64,000 nucleotides of DNA from Gammaproteobacteria bacterium (GCA_013002025.1 JABDKW010000014.1:62001-126000), one strand, 5' to 3'. Counted from the first letter of the stretch, positions 28,799 through 37,936 are shown. Made by a program: numbers and translations. Notes: a model not told the origin generated them from the sequence alone.

Positions 28799-28912
28799 TC
28801 TAGTACCAATTAATAGGCTACCAGCTCATAGGCTACCGGCGGTAATGCAAGCGTAATTAAATTAGAAATAGATAGTTTCAGATAGAGTCTAAAAAGTAAA
28901 AAATACAGAAGA

Positions 28913-30454
28913 ATGCCGCAATCGTTGCCTGACAATATCAACCAGACCCTGATGCAGAGGCTCAATCCTGCCTACCTCAGGCTGGATGCAACGATGAAGG
29001 TCACCCAGACGTCCAGCAATTTATCTGAATACGGATTTGCGGATATCACGGAAGGGGTGGATGCAACCGAACACATCGATTTTTTGGTGGGCGTGGATCC
29101 GGCTCAGGCCTTAAGTTTGCCTGTTGTCGCCAGCCCCAATGGGCATCCGGTTTGCATTGAACTATTGCCGGAGCAAGGCGATTTAAATGTCATTATCGCT
29201 GATGCACGCGAGCAATTTGATCTGCAGCAAAAGCTGCAGCAGAAAGCCAATGAGAACCAGCTTTTGTTGGAAAAGCAGCGCACCCTGCTGGGTGAATTAC
29301 ACGCAGCCAAGGCAGAGTTGGCCAGGCGTAACACAGAGTTGGAAGAAGCCTCGCGCTTACAAAGTAGCTTTCTATCCGGGGTCTCTCATGAGTTTCGGAC
29401 GCCGTTGACGTCAATTCTCGGGCACAACGACCTGCTGAGAAAAAGTTTGGCTGCAGAAACCCGGCCCAAAAGTGACAAAAAACAGATTTACACCGATGCG
29501 GTGCGGCGCGCCAGCCAGCACTTACTATCGTTGGTTGAAAATCTGTTGGATCACGGAAAATTGGATGCCGGGGAAATTACGATTAATCCGCGCCCCGTCC
29601 AATTATCTACCCTGCAGAATGATCTTGAAATGTTGCTGCGGCCGCTGGCCGACGCAAAGCAAATCGATTTGCTGATGCAACGACAATACCCAGTAGATGA
29701 ATCGGTTTACATTGATGAGTCCCGAGTACGTCAGTGTTTAATTAATCTGGCCGGCAATGCCATCAAATTCACCGATAAAGGCAGTGTCACCATCAGTATG
29801 GCGCATAAGGATGATGAGCTGCAGTTGCGCATATTGGATACGGGAATCGGTATCAAAAAAGAGGATTTGGCCAAAATACGACAGCCATTCTGGCAGGTTG
29901 CCGACACCGGTAAGGCTGGCACGGGCCTGGGCTTGAGTATTACTGAAAGAATTATCGAACTCATGGGTGGCGAAATGACGATTCAGTCTGAGTACGGACG
30001 CGGAACTGAAGTGTCGTTCTCACTTAATGCGCCTGCCACCGACGCCAGCATAAACCTAGACCAGGCCCGCGAGGCAGCGTTCAAGGACCAGGTTTCGATT
30101 TTGTTGACGGAAGATGATCTCGATATTGCCCAATTGGTGGTGATCCTGTTGGAAGAAGCCAACGCTAAAGTGACGCACGTTGAGAATGGCGAACTGGCTT
30201 TGCAGGCCTTACAGCGTGACAGTTTTGATTTGGTGCTAATGGATTTGAATATGCCGATTATGGGCGGTTATGAAACGATTCGGCGTATGCGCGACGACGG
30301 TAATCATACGCCGGTGGTGATTATGACGGCATCAGCCCTGGAAGCAGACATGCACAAGGCGCAGGCTCTGGGCTGCGATGGCTATTTATTGAAGCCGGTA
30401 GAAGTAGCTGATATTGTCGCCATAGCCGATCAAATTATCGTACCCCTGGAATAA
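28913..30454 (+). CDS. soluble hybrid sensor histidine kinase with C-terminal receiver
   Basis: This 513-residue protein has no transmembrane helix. It has an N-terminal sensory region (about 1-105, possibly PAS-like), a coiled coil (about 108-150), an H-box with H159 in SHEFRTPLTS, an N-box (LAGNAIKF), G1 DTGIGI and G2 GTGLGLSI. The receiver domain carries acceptor D444 in LVLMDLNMPIMGG, Thr in VVIMTAS and Lys in GYLLKPVE. The Hpt gene follows after two bases. The expected route is H159 to D444 to the Hpt histidine to the response regulator at 25397. The signal it senses is unknown. The Shine-Dalgarno is weak (AGAAG). Confidence 0.93.
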   Translation: MPQSLPDNINQTLMQRLNPAYLRLDATMKVTQTSSNLSEYGFADITEGVDATEHIDFLVGVDPAQALSLPVVASPNGHPVCIELLPEQGDLNVIIADAREQFDLQQKLQQKANENQLLLEKQRTLLGELHAAKAELARRNTELEEASRLQSSFLSGVSHEFRTPLTSILGHNDLLRKSLAAETRPKSDKKQIYTDAVRRASQHLLSLVENLLDHGKLDAGEITINPRPVQLSTLQNDLEMLLRPLADAKQIDLLMQRQYPVDESVYIDESRVRQCLINLAGNAIKFTDKGSVTISMAHKDDELQLRILDTGIGIKKEDLAKIRQPFWQVADTGKAGTGLGLSITERIIELMGGEMTIQSEYGRGTEVSFSLNAPATDASINLDQAREAAFKDQVSILLTEDDLDIAQLVVILLEEANAKVTHVENGELALQALQRDSFDLVLMDLNMPIMGGYETIRRMRDDGNHTPVVIMTASALEADMHKAQALGCDGYLLKPVEVADIVAIADQIIVPLE

Positions 30455-30456
30455 CT

Positions 30457-30780
30457 ATGAGCGATCGCTCAAGCCAAATTGAACTTTTGCAGCAGCGATA
30501 TCGGACTAGTCTGATTGAGAAATCAGTTGAGATAGCAGAGCTGCGTATTCAGTATGAAAGCACTGACGACGATGAGTCGGCTGCGCTAGCCAGTCAAACG
30601 CTCGGCGACTTCCTGCACAAACTTGCGGGTTCGGCAGGCATGTACGGATACACTGAAATTGCGATAAGTGCGCGCAATATAATGATGACTTTGCAGAATG
30701 ACGACAGCGGGCAATTATCGGCACAGTTGGATCAGCTCATTGCTATGTGCGAGCAGGCGAGCGACGGCACGAGTACTTAA
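30457..30780 (+). CDS. stand-alone histidine phosphotransfer (Hpt) protein
   Basis: The 107-residue helical protein has the Hpt signature with phospho-acceptor H54 in FLHKLAGSAGMYGYTEI ('HKLAGSAG..G'). It should shuttle phosphate between the receiver of the hybrid kinase encoded immediately upstream and a response regulator. It starts two bases after the kinase stop, so the two are co-translated. It is the last gene of the six-gene cluster. Confidence 0.92.
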   Translation: MSDRSSQIELLQQRYRTSLIEKSVEIAELRIQYESTDDDESAALASQTLGDFLHKLAGSAGMYGYTEIAISARNIMMTLQNDDSGQLSAQLDQLIAMCEQASDGTST

Positions 30781-30862
30781 TCTGCGTTCGGCTTCATTTT
30801 TGATGTGCTTGACCCAGCATCGCGACGGTCGCCGATAAACTAAAACATACGAGGCAATCATC

Positions 30863-31717
30863 ATGCGCTGGCGTGGACGACGAAAGAGTGACAATGTTGT
30901 AGATCGGCGCGGCGCCAGTCGGCGGCCGGGCCGCCGAGCGGTCGGTGGAGGGGCGGCGGTTCTGGTGGTGTTGGCGGGATTATTCTTCGGGCAGGACGCA
31001 TCGCAAATTGCCAGGGTTCTGCTGGGCGCTGGCCAACCAGGCGCGCAGGCCCCGGCACAGCAAGCACCTACCCAAAACAATGCTCAACAGGATGAAGCAA
31101 CGCAGTTCGTGCGGGTGATTCTGGCAGAAACAGAAGACACCTGGGTGCGGGCATTTGCTGAAATGGGGCGACAGTATCAGCCTCCCAAATTGATTCTGTA
31201 TAACGATATGGTTCGTTCAGCTTGCGGAACCGGGTCTGCCCAGTCAGGCCCGTTTTACTGCCCCGGAGACTACCAGATTTATATTGATCTAAGTTTCCTT
31301 GAACAACTTAGACAAATGGGCGCGCCGGGCGATTTTGCATTCGCTTATGTTATCGCGCACGAGGTCGGCCACCATGTGCAAAATATCGTCGGCATTGCCC
31401 AGCAGGTGCGAGCCCAACAGTCCCGCTCTTCTCAAGCTCAGGCCAATGCCCTGTCAGTGCGCATGGAATTGCAGGCAGATTGTCTGGCCGGGGTGTGGAT
31501 TAACCGTACTGAAAAGCGCAACAGTATTCTGGAGCCGGGTGACATAGAAGAAGGTCTGGAGGCCGCTGCCGCGGTCGGCGATGATCGTATTATGCGCCAG
31601 GCAGGTCGCGCACCGCGTCGTGAGGCGTTTACTCACGGTAGTTCGGCGCAACGGGTGCAATGGTTTAAGCGCGGCATGCAGTCCGGCAAGATCGACTCCT
31701 GCAACACATTCGGCTGA
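30863..31717 (+). CDS. ypfJ: putative neutral zinc metallopeptidase, YpfJ family
   Basis: The 284-residue protein begins MRWRGRRKSDNVVDRRG, as in this family. It has a transmembrane helix at about residues 27-45, a Gln/Ala-rich linker, and a zincin-like domain with HEVGHH at 166-171, 'YCPGDYQIYIDLSF' before it and ELQADCLAGVW after it (probable third ligand Glu). Substrate and physiological role are not established. It is monocistronic, convergent with ygfZ with 67 bases between stops. The start is ATG 30863, with an AGG-type site upstream. Confidence 0.92.
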   Translation: MRWRGRRKSDNVVDRRGASRRPGRRAVGGGAAVLVVLAGLFFGQDASQIARVLLGAGQPGAQAPAQQAPTQNNAQQDEATQFVRVILAETEDTWVRAFAEMGRQYQPPKLILYNDMVRSACGTGSAQSGPFYCPGDYQIYIDLSFLEQLRQMGAPGDFAFAYVIAHEVGHHVQNIVGIAQQVRAQQSRSSQAQANALSVRMELQADCLAGVWINRTEKRNSILEPGDIEEGLEAAAAVGDDRIMRQAGRAPRREAFTHGSSAQRVQWFKRGMQSGKIDSCNTFG

Positions 31718-31784
31718 TCAAAATCTCGCCATTGCTGCTCAGCCTTGAACTGCGGGTGTTCAACGGATATGCAAGGACTGCTCC

Positions 31785-32732
31785 TTATACGGTTACGTCA
31801 TAAGGCTGAGTTTCAGCTATCTGGAGTTTAGGACCATCTTTCAATCTCAGATTCTCGTCTTTATTGGCTATCCGCAGCACGGCAAGCGCGCGTGACGATT
31901 GCGGAGCGACGCAGACAATTGTGCCGACGGTGGCGTCGCCCGATTCGGTGCTCACTATTCTGTGACCGATAAGTTCAGAAGCGCAGTATGCTGATGCAAC
32001 GGCAGTAGAATCTTGCCAGTCGCAAACAAACATGCGTTGCTTTAATTTTCCCAGATAGTGCATGCGCGCGACAATTTCCTGACCAGTGTAACAACCCTTT
32101 TTAAAATTGATCCCTTCTACCAAATCCAGATTGACCATCTGCGGCACGAATTGTTCACTGAGCGCGGCACTTAGCCACGGTTGACCGCGTTCGATGTGAT
32201 GCTCAAGCCAGCCGTCTAATTGCTGCGATGCAGATGCAGCATCGCTTAAATCCAGTTCCAGACAGACGTCGTCATCGAACATCAGGTGACGCTCATCATC
32301 TATTACGACAGCGTTGGCCTGAAGATTGTTGAATTCAATATGCTGCAAAGACTGCAGCGACCGGAGATCAGGATAAAAGGTCGCCGGCGGGGTGTGCAGC
32401 ACAGCGATCTCGACTTTGCTGCGTAACACAAACATCTGTAACCGTTGCGCGATGACATTGGCCAATTCCGCTGGCAGCAGGGCGTAAAATGTACCCTCGT
32501 GCCGCCATAATCGCAGGGCACTGAACAAGCGGCCCTTCGGATTGCACAGGCCAGTGTGCTGCCAACACCGCTCTAAGTGCATCACATCATTGGTCAGTTG
32601 CCCCTGCAACAAACTGGCGGCGTCTGCGCCGCTAATTGCAAGCACTGAAACAGCGCTTTCTGGAATTGGTTTGCTAGTCATGACGTGGGCTTCAAACTCG
32701 GGCTGCTGTGAATTCGGTTTGATTTGGCGCAT
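31785..32732 (-). CDS. ygfZ: folate-binding protein YgfZ (Fe-S enzyme maturation)
   Basis: The 315-residue GcvT-like protein carries the diagnostic motif KGCYTGQE at 212-219 (K-G-C-[FY]-x-G-Q-E), preceded by 'NLD.V.G.NF'. YgfZ binds tetrahydrofolate and supports the activity of certain Fe-S enzymes, including the tRNA methylthiotransferase MiaB; a MiaB-like enzyme is encoded at 56148. Start could be ATG 32732 or ATG 32681 (17 codons shorter); the shorter form is closer to typical N-termini. It is divergent from the DUF1674 gene, with 35 bases between starts. Confidence 0.93.
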   Translation of the reverse strand: MRQIKPNSQQPEFEAHVMTSKPIPESAVSVLAISGADAASLLQGQLTNDVMHLERCWQHTGLCNPKGRLFSALRLWRHEGTFYALLPAELANVIAQRLQMFVLRSKVEIAVLHTPPATFYPDLRSLQSLQHIEFNNLQANAVVIDDERHLMFDDDVCLELDLSDAASASQQLDGWLEHHIERGQPWLSAALSEQFVPQMVNLDLVEGINFKKGCYTGQEIVARMHYLGKLKQRMFVCDWQDSTAVASAYCASELIGHRIVSTESGDATVGTIVCVAPQSSRALAVLRIANKDENLRLKDGPKLQIAETQPYDVTV

Positions 32733-32767
32733 GCTATCATTCCGCTCGATCTAAAGCACTTGGGTTA

Positions 32768-33040
32768 ATGACTAAGATGAGTCAAACAAGCAAAAAAAAC
32801 GATTCCAAATCCGTCGCCTTGATTGATATAGAGCCTGGCGATAGATCTGATGGCACGCCTGTAGAGAGTGATCAGGGTCGAGTTGAAGCCGGCGCGGCAG
32901 ACTTCGATGAAGCACATAGTCCTGCTGCGGCGGCGAAACCGGATCATCAAAAAAAGCCACGCGAGGTGAATGGCCCTAGAGGCCTTGAGCCCACGCGCTA
33001 TGGTGACTGGGAGTCCAAAGGTCGATGTCACGATTTTTAA
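32768..33040 (+). CDS. DUF1674 / SDHAF4-like succinate dehydrogenase assembly factor
   Basis: The 90-residue protein ends in the hallmark of the family: EVNGPRGLEPTRYGDWES followed by KGRCHDF. This matches DUF1674/SDHAF4, the chaperone of flavinylated SdhA in eukaryotes and many bacteria. The N-terminal 60 residues are low-complexity and polar. Its position just upstream of sdhCDAB supports the assignment. Start is ATG 32768 or 32777. The role in bacteria is inferred from the eukaryotic protein and the neighbourhood. Confidence 0.88.
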   Translation: MTKMSQTSKKNDSKSVALIDIEPGDRSDGTPVESDQGRVEAGAADFDEAHSPAAAAKPDHQKKPREVNGPRGLEPTRYGDWESKGRCHDF

Positions 33041-33229
33041 TTGCATCGCGTCGCTTGGCTGAAGCGAATCTGAGGCGCGCGTCTGCTGACACGGGAGGGC
33101 TCGCAGATTGCCTAGCGGATCAGTTTTTATGGGTTTTTTCAGCCAATTGTTAAACTATGGTGTAAACTCTGAAGGCTGACAATCGTTAAAAAATACCATT
33201 GATTGCTGCGCGACCTTACAGGGAGTCGA

Positions 33230-33250
33230 ATGGTAGAAGAAAAACGGTAA
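33230..33250 (+). other. possible six-codon minigene in the sdhC leader
   Basis: ATG-GTA-GAA-GAA-AAA-CGG-TAA is preceded by GGGAG five bases upstream, a better ribosome site than that of sdhC itself (ATG 33272, weak ACGGG). It could be a leader peptide or chance. It lies in the 231-base gap between the DUF1674 gene and sdhC, which otherwise shows no clear promoter or terminator. Confidence 0.25.
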
Positions 33251-33271
33251 AAAAAACAATAATTTACGGGT

Positions 33272-33667
33272 ATGCTTAAAGAACGACCACTGTCTCCCCA
33301 TTTGCAGGTCTACCGGCCGCAAATGACCTCAATGTTATCCATATTGCATCGGGCCACCGGTGTCTTTTTGTTCCTTGGCTCACCACTTTTAGTGTACAGC
33401 CTGTGGGGCATCGCCGAAGGAGGCACGCACTTCCAGCAAATGACTGATTGTCTGAGTCATTGGTTTGCTCAGTTGCTGATTCTGGGCTGGATCTACTCTC
33501 TTTTTTATCATTTCTGTAATGGTATACGGCACCTGTTCTGGGATGTCGGTCACGGCTATGAAATGAAAACCCTGTACGCGTCCGGCAATGCCGTACTGCT
33601 TATCAGCATTGCCTTGACTGCAATCACCGCCTATTTCGCCCTGCAAAACCTTGGGGGTGCAGCATGA
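33272..33667 (+). CDS. sdhC: succinate dehydrogenase cytochrome b556 subunit
   Basis: The 131-residue membrane subunit has the family signature RPLSPHLQVYRPQ, then 'S.LHR.TGVFLF', and three helices. The heme b ligand His lies in FYHFCNGIRHLFWDVGHGYE, the second Sdh_cyt signature. It anchors SdhAB to the inner membrane and, with SdhD, forms the quinone site. The stop overlaps the sdhD start by four bases (ATGA). Confidence 0.96.
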   Translation: MLKERPLSPHLQVYRPQMTSMLSILHRATGVFLFLGSPLLVYSLWGIAEGGTHFQQMTDCLSHWFAQLLILGWIYSLFYHFCNGIRHLFWDVGHGYEMKTLYASGNAVLLISIALTAITAYFALQNLGGAA

Positions 33668-34044
33668 GTTTGCGTAGTCCTCTATCTAAGGCACAGGGGC
33701 TTGGTTCGGCTAAACACGGCTTTTCACACTGGTGGTGGCAACGTGTCACGGCAATTGCCTTGATTCCGCTAACGTTATGGTTTGTCTATTCCCTGGTATG
33801 TCTGCTGGGGTCTGATCATGCTCAACTTAGCCAATGGTTGGCTCAGCCAATTAATGCTTCGTTGGTTTTGTTATTTGTATTGACCGCGTTGTTTCATGGC
33901 CAGACCGGAATGCAGGTGGTGATAGAAGATTACGTACACAGCACGTGGTTGAACCTCACGCTGTTGCTGAGCATCAAATTCGCTTCAGTAGCGATGGCAG
34001 TGCTGGCGATTATTTCAGTATTAAAAGTCGTGTTGGGAGGCTAG
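33664..34044 (+). CDS. sdhD: succinate dehydrogenase membrane anchor subunit
   Basis: The 126-residue protein has the typical SdhD start 'L.K..GLGSAK.G..HWW.QR.TAIAL.PL..W' and three helices, with HGQTGMQVVIEDYVHS carrying the probable heme ligand His and the quinone-site Asp-Tyr pair (DY). It is coupled to sdhC by a four-base overlap and followed after three bases by sdhA. Confidence 0.95.
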   Translation: MSLRSPLSKAQGLGSAKHGFSHWWWQRVTAIALIPLTLWFVYSLVCLLGSDHAQLSQWLAQPINASLVLLFVLTALFHGQTGMQVVIEDYVHSTWLNLTLLLSIKFASVAMAVLAIISVLKVVLGG

Positions 34045-34047
34045 GGC

Positions 34048-35835
34048 GTGCAGGGCGATTATAAAATTATCGATCATTCCTTTGATGTAGTTGTGGTGGG
34101 TGCTGGCGGTGCCGGTTTGAGGGCTACCTTTGGTATGGCTGCAGCGGGTTTATCGACTGCCTGCCTGACTAAAGTATTTCCGACCCGCAGTCACACGGTG
34201 GCCGCACAAGGCGGCATGAGTGCAGCACTCGGCAATATGGGTGAAGATGACTGGCGCTTTCATATGTATGACACCGTAAAAGGCTCAGACTGGCTGGGTG
34301 ATCAGGACTCCATCGAATATATGTGTCGTAATGCAGCAGCAGCGGTGTATGAGTTAGAGCATTACGGTGTACCGTTTTCGCGTACCGAAGAAGGTAAAAT
34401 TTATCAGCGCGCATTTGGCGGTATGACTACCCACTATGGTGAAGGTCAGGCAATGCGCACCTGTGCCGCGGCGGACCGCACCGGGCATGCCATTCTGCAC
34501 ACGCTTTATCAGCAGGCCTTGAAGCATCAGGCGCAGTTTTTTATTGAGTTTTTTGCGCTAGATTTGATTATGCAAGACGGTGAATGTCGTGGCGTAATCG
34601 CCATCGATATGGCCACCGGCGAAATTCATCGCTATCGGGCCAAGCAGGTCGTGTTAGCGACTGGCGGTTATGGCCGGGCCTATTTCTCCTGCACCTCGGC
34701 GCACACCTGCACCGGTGATGGTAATGCCATGGTGTCGCGCGCTGGATTGCCACTGCAGGATATGGAATTCGTACAATTCCACCCTACCGGCATCTATGGC
34801 GCCGGCTGCCTGATCACCGAAGGGGCTCGCGGCGAAGGTGGGTATCTGACCAATTCTGAAGGCGAGCGCTTTATGGAGCGCTACGCGCCCAATGCAAAAG
34901 ATCTGGCCTCTCGAGATGTGGTCAGTCGCTCGATGACTGTTGAGATCAATGAAGGGCGTGGCGTTGGTGAAGATGCAGACCATATCTTTCTGCATCTTGA
35001 GCACCTCGGCCCGGAACTGCTTGAAGAGCGTTTGCCGGGAATTTCGGAGTCCGCCAAAATTTTTGCCGGGGTTGATGTTACCAAACAACCCATTCCAGTG
35101 CTGCCGACCGTGCATTACAACATGGGCGGCATCCCGACTAATTTTCATGGCGAAGTAGTCACACTTAAAGATGGTGACCCTGATAGTGTGGTGCCTGGCT
35201 TGATGGCCATCGGTGAAGCGGCCTGTGTGTCGGTGCATGGCGCCAATCGCCTCGGCTCCAATTCGCTACTGGACTTAATTGTGTTCGGTCGGGCGGCGGC
35301 GCTGCGCGCCAAAGAAACGATTAACCCTGATCAACCGATCCCGGATATTGCTGCAGATGCTGGCGATGCCACACTGCAACGTCTGGATCGCTTGCGCTAT
35401 GCCACCGGGCCACGTGCCACCGCCGAGATCAGGTTGGAAATGCAACGCACCATGCAGCAACATTGCGCCGTATTCCGCACCGGCGAGGTCATGAGCGAGG
35501 GAGTCAGTAAAATGCAGGCCACCGCAGCGACCTTTAAAGATGTTGGGACCACTGATCGAGGGTTGATCTGGAATACCGATTTAATCGAAACCCTGGAGCT
35601 GGAAAATCTGCTGGATCAAGCGGTAATTACTATGGATTCAGCGGCCAACCGTGATGAAAGCAGGGGCGCGCACGCTCGTGATGATTTGCCTGAGCGCGAC
35701 GATGATAACTGGATGAAACATACCCTGACCTGGATTGATGACCAGCATCAAACCCGCATTGATTATCGGCCGGTGCACACCTATACCCTGACTGATGACA
35801 TTGATTACATTAAACCAAAACCACGGGTCTATTGA
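34048..35835 (+). CDS. sdhA: succinate dehydrogenase flavoprotein subunit
   Basis: The 595-residue catalytic subunit oxidises succinate to fumarate. The Rossmann motif is [12 protein letters not shown] (14-25), and H49 in [11 protein letters not shown] is the covalent FAD attachment site. Active-site stretches include [21 protein letters not shown] and [11 protein letters not shown]. The start codon is GTG 34048. FAD attachment is assisted by SdhE, encoded downstream. The C-terminus ends with the usual 'D.DY..PKPRVY'. Confidence 0.98.
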   Translation: MQGDYKIIDHSFDVVVVGAGGAGLRATFGMAAAGLSTACLTKVFPTRSHTVAAQGGMSAALGNMGEDDWRFHMYDTVKGSDWLGDQDSIEYMCRNAAAAVYELEHYGVPFSRTEEGKIYQRAFGGMTTHYGEGQAMRTCAAADRTGHAILHTLYQQALKHQAQFFIEFFALDLIMQDGECRGVIAIDMATGEIHRYRAKQVVLATGGYGRAYFSCTSAHTCTGDGNAMVSRAGLPLQDMEFVQFHPTGIYGAGCLITEGARGEGGYLTNSEGERFMERYAPNAKDLASRDVVSRSMTVEINEGRGVGEDADHIFLHLEHLGPELLEERLPGISESAKIFAGVDVTKQPIPVLPTVHYNMGGIPTNFHGEVVTLKDGDPDSVVPGLMAIGEAACVSVHGANRLGSNSLLDLIVFGRAAALRAKETINPDQPIPDIAADAGDATLQRLDRLRYATGPRATAEIRLEMQRTMQQHCAVFRTGEVMSEGVSKMQATAATFKDVGTTDRGLIWNTDLIETLELENLLDQAVITMDSAANRDESRGAHARDDLPERDDDNWMKHTLTWIDDQHQTRIDYRPVHTYTLTDDIDYIKPKPRVY

Positions 35836-35884
35836 TCCGTGGCTGTGTTAGATAACAGCAGAAGATAACTAACGGGCTAATAGA

Positions 35885-36670
35885 ATGGCTGAGTTTACCC
35901 TACCGAAAAATTCCAAAATCAAGGCCGGCAAACATTTTCCGGCTCCGGAGGGCGCGACCAATGTGCGCTCGTTTCGTGTCTACCGCTGGTCACCGGATGA
36001 TGATAAGAATCCCAGTACCGACGTGTACGACGTCGATATGGATCACTGCGGCCCTATGGTGTTGGACGCCCTGATAAAGATCAAGAACGAGATAGATCCC
36101 AGTCTGACATTTCGACGTTCCTGTCGGGAAGGGATTTGCGGTTCCTGTTCAATGAATATTGATGGCACCAATACGCTGGCCTGCACCAAGGCCATCGACG
36201 AGTGCGGCGGCGGCGAGGTGAAAATTTACCCCTTGCCCCATATGTCGGTGGTCAAAGACCTGGTCCCTGATATGACGCATTTTTATGCGCAATATGCTTC
36301 GGTGGAACCCTGGCTAAAAACCAAAACGCCGGTGTCGCCAGCAGCTGAGCGACTGCAATCAAAAGAAGACCGCGACAAACTTGATGGGCTATACGAATGT
36401 ATTCTGTGCGCGTGTTGTTCAACATCCTGTCCCAGCTATTGGTGGAACAGTGATAAATACCTCGGCCCGGCAATCTTGCTGCAGTCGTATCGCTGGCTGG
36501 CTGACAGCCGTGATGAGGCGACTGGTGAGCGGCTGGATGAGTTGGAAGACCCCTTTAAACTGTATCGCTGCCATACCATTATGAATTGCACCAACACTTG
36601 CCCCAAGGGACTTAATCCGGGTAAGGCCATCGGTGAAATCAAAAAAATGATTGCCGAACGCGCCCTTTAG
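35885..36670 (+). CDS. sdhB: succinate dehydrogenase iron-sulfur subunit
   Basis: The 261-residue protein carries three clusters: [2Fe-2S] ligands in [15 protein letters not shown]...C, [4Fe-4S] in [12 protein letters not shown], and [3Fe-4S] in [18 protein letters not shown]. It passes electrons from SdhA to the quinone. The N-terminus is about 20 residues longer than the E. coli form, closer to the alphaproteobacterial/mitochondrial type. It lies 49 bases after sdhA. Confidence 0.97.
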   Translation: MAEFTLPKNSKIKAGKHFPAPEGATNVRSFRVYRWSPDDDKNPSTDVYDVDMDHCGPMVLDALIKIKNEIDPSLTFRRSCREGICGSCSMNIDGTNTLACTKAIDECGGGEVKIYPLPHMSVVKDLVPDMTHFYAQYASVEPWLKTKTPVSPAAERLQSKEDRDKLDGLYECILCACCSTSCPSYWWNSDKYLGPAILLQSYRWLADSRDEATGERLDELEDPFKLYRCHTIMNCTNTCPKGLNPGKAIGEIKKMIAERAL

Positions 36671-36705
36671 GCGCTCGCGTAGGCGGTCGAGAGAGCGATA
36701 AGCCC

Positions 36706-36957
36706 GTGGCCCAGCCGGAGCAGAAGCTAATCTGGCGTTGTCGACGCGGAGTCAGGGAATTGGATGTACTGCTGACGCGCTTTCTGGAGCAGGACTATGC
36801 CGGGCTGACCGCCGCGGAACGAGCAGGCTTCGATAAATTTCTCGAACAACAAGATCCCGTCATCATGGATTGGCTATTCGGCCGCAGCAGCGCTGAACGG
36901 GCGGACGTACAGGCCATCGTCGAGCGCTTGCAGAATTTATCTGGCTTACGCGATTAA
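36706..36957 (+). CDS. sdhE: FAD assembly factor SdhE
   Basis: The 83-residue helical protein carries the SdhE signature RRGVRELD (RGxxE) near residue 14, then 'L...F....Y..L...E...F..LL...D..(I/L).WL.G'. SdhE promotes covalent attachment of FAD to SdhA. The start codon is GTG 36706. It follows sdhB by 35 bases. Together with the DUF1674 gene upstream of sdhC, the locus encodes two SdhA-directed assembly factors. Confidence 0.94.
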   Translation: MAQPEQKLIWRCRRGVRELDVLLTRFLEQDYAGLTAAERAGFDKFLEQQDPVIMDWLFGRSSAERADVQAIVERLQNLSGLRD

Positions 36958-36988
36958 CGGTGCGGGTCCTGCTGACTCCCAAGTCAGC

Positions 36989-37936
36989 TTAAGAGGCTCG
37001 CTTGGTCGACTGCTGCGGCAGGTTAAAGCTATCCACCATTAACGAAGTCAAATATTGATGCAGGGCAGAGTTTTTGGTGCGCACATGCTGCACTAGCGAT
37101 AGCGTATCGATTTTTAAATTAATCAAATCTTCCAGCGGTTTATGGATAAAGTGCTCGCGAACCAGGTTGGAATCACTGAGGCGATCAGAGGCAATCATCA
37201 ACATATCGGTTTCGCGCAGGGTTTCCAGACAGACCAGCAGGTTGGTGCTCAGAAAGGGAACTTTCGATAAGATCCCGAAGGAAGCAAACAGTTTTTGTAT
37301 TTCTTCGCGGGTGGTCTCAAAGTTTGGAAAATACACGGCCATGTGTTGGTATTTGCGGCGTTGCTCGAGAGAAATATGCTTCACCTTGGCGAGCGGATGA
37401 TCTCTACGCATATAGAGAACCGGCTTGATGGTCATCAATTTATGGGTAATAAATTCATCACTGAAGGCGCGTTTCGCAACAATTGCAAAATCCAGACTGC
37501 CATTGCGCAGGCGCTCTTCGTATTTGTCGTCGAGAGTCTGGTTCAATGTCAAAATGTTCGGTGCGCCGTGCCGCAGGCGATCGATAAAGCGCGGCAATCC
37601 GACGCTGGCCGAGGTGCCAAGCGTCGCAATCGATATGGTGGCGGCCGTGGTGGCAGGGTCAAATTCAGTGTCAGTGACCAGGAATTCTGTCAGGTACGCA
37701 ATCACATCATTAACTGGCTTTTCCAGAGCCAGGGTTCTCGGTGTGGGCGTCAATCCGTGGCTGGACCGCACGAACAACTCATCGTCCAGCAGAGTGCGTA
37801 GCCGGTTCAGTGTCTTGCTCATTGCAGGCTGGGTGACAAACAGGCGTTCTGCTGCGCGAGTCACGTTTTTTTCCTGCATCAGTACCTGATAGGCTACCAA
37901 CAGGTTCAGGTCAACACGGGCTAGGGGGTCTTGCAT
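36989..37936 (-). CDS. LysR-family transcriptional regulator
   Basis: The 315-residue protein has an N-terminal winged HTH (VDLNLLVAYQVLMQEKNVTRAAERLFVTQPAMSKTL region, residues 8-45) and a periplasmic-binding-protein-like effector domain. The 'RVDLNLL.....L....NVTRAAE.L...QPA.S..L.RLR' text places it in the NodD/LeuO-like branch. Effector and targets are unknown. It is convergent with sdhE (31 bases between stops) and upstream of the AT-rich gap before nadB. Regulation of sdh or nad genes cannot be inferred from position alone. Confidence 0.92.
   Translation of the reverse strand: MQDPLARVDLNLLVAYQVLMQEKNVTRAAERLFVTQPAMSKTLNRLRTLLDDELFVRSSHGLTPTPRTLALEKPVNDVIAYLTEFLVTDTEFDPATTAATISIATLGTSASVGLPRFIDRLRHGAPNILTLNQTLDDKYEERLRNGSLDFAIVAKRAFSDEFITHKLMTIKPVLYMRRDHPLAKVKHISLEQRRKYQHMAVYFPNFETTREEIQKLFASFGILSKVPFLSTNLLVCLETLRETDMLMIASDRLSDSNLVREHFIHKPLEDLINLKIDTLSLVQHVRTKNSALHQYLTSLMVDSFNLPQQSTKRAS

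Noticed and set aside
33147-33168. Possible sigma-70 promoter (TTGTTA...TAAACT) for sdhC
   Set aside because: The spacer is only 10 bases, far from the required 16-18.
36971-36988. Hairpin GCTGACT-CCCA-AGTCAGC between convergent sdhE and the LysR gene as a terminator
   Set aside because: The 7-base stem is perfect but is AT/GC mixed with only two T after it, so it lacks the U-tract of an intrinsic terminator.
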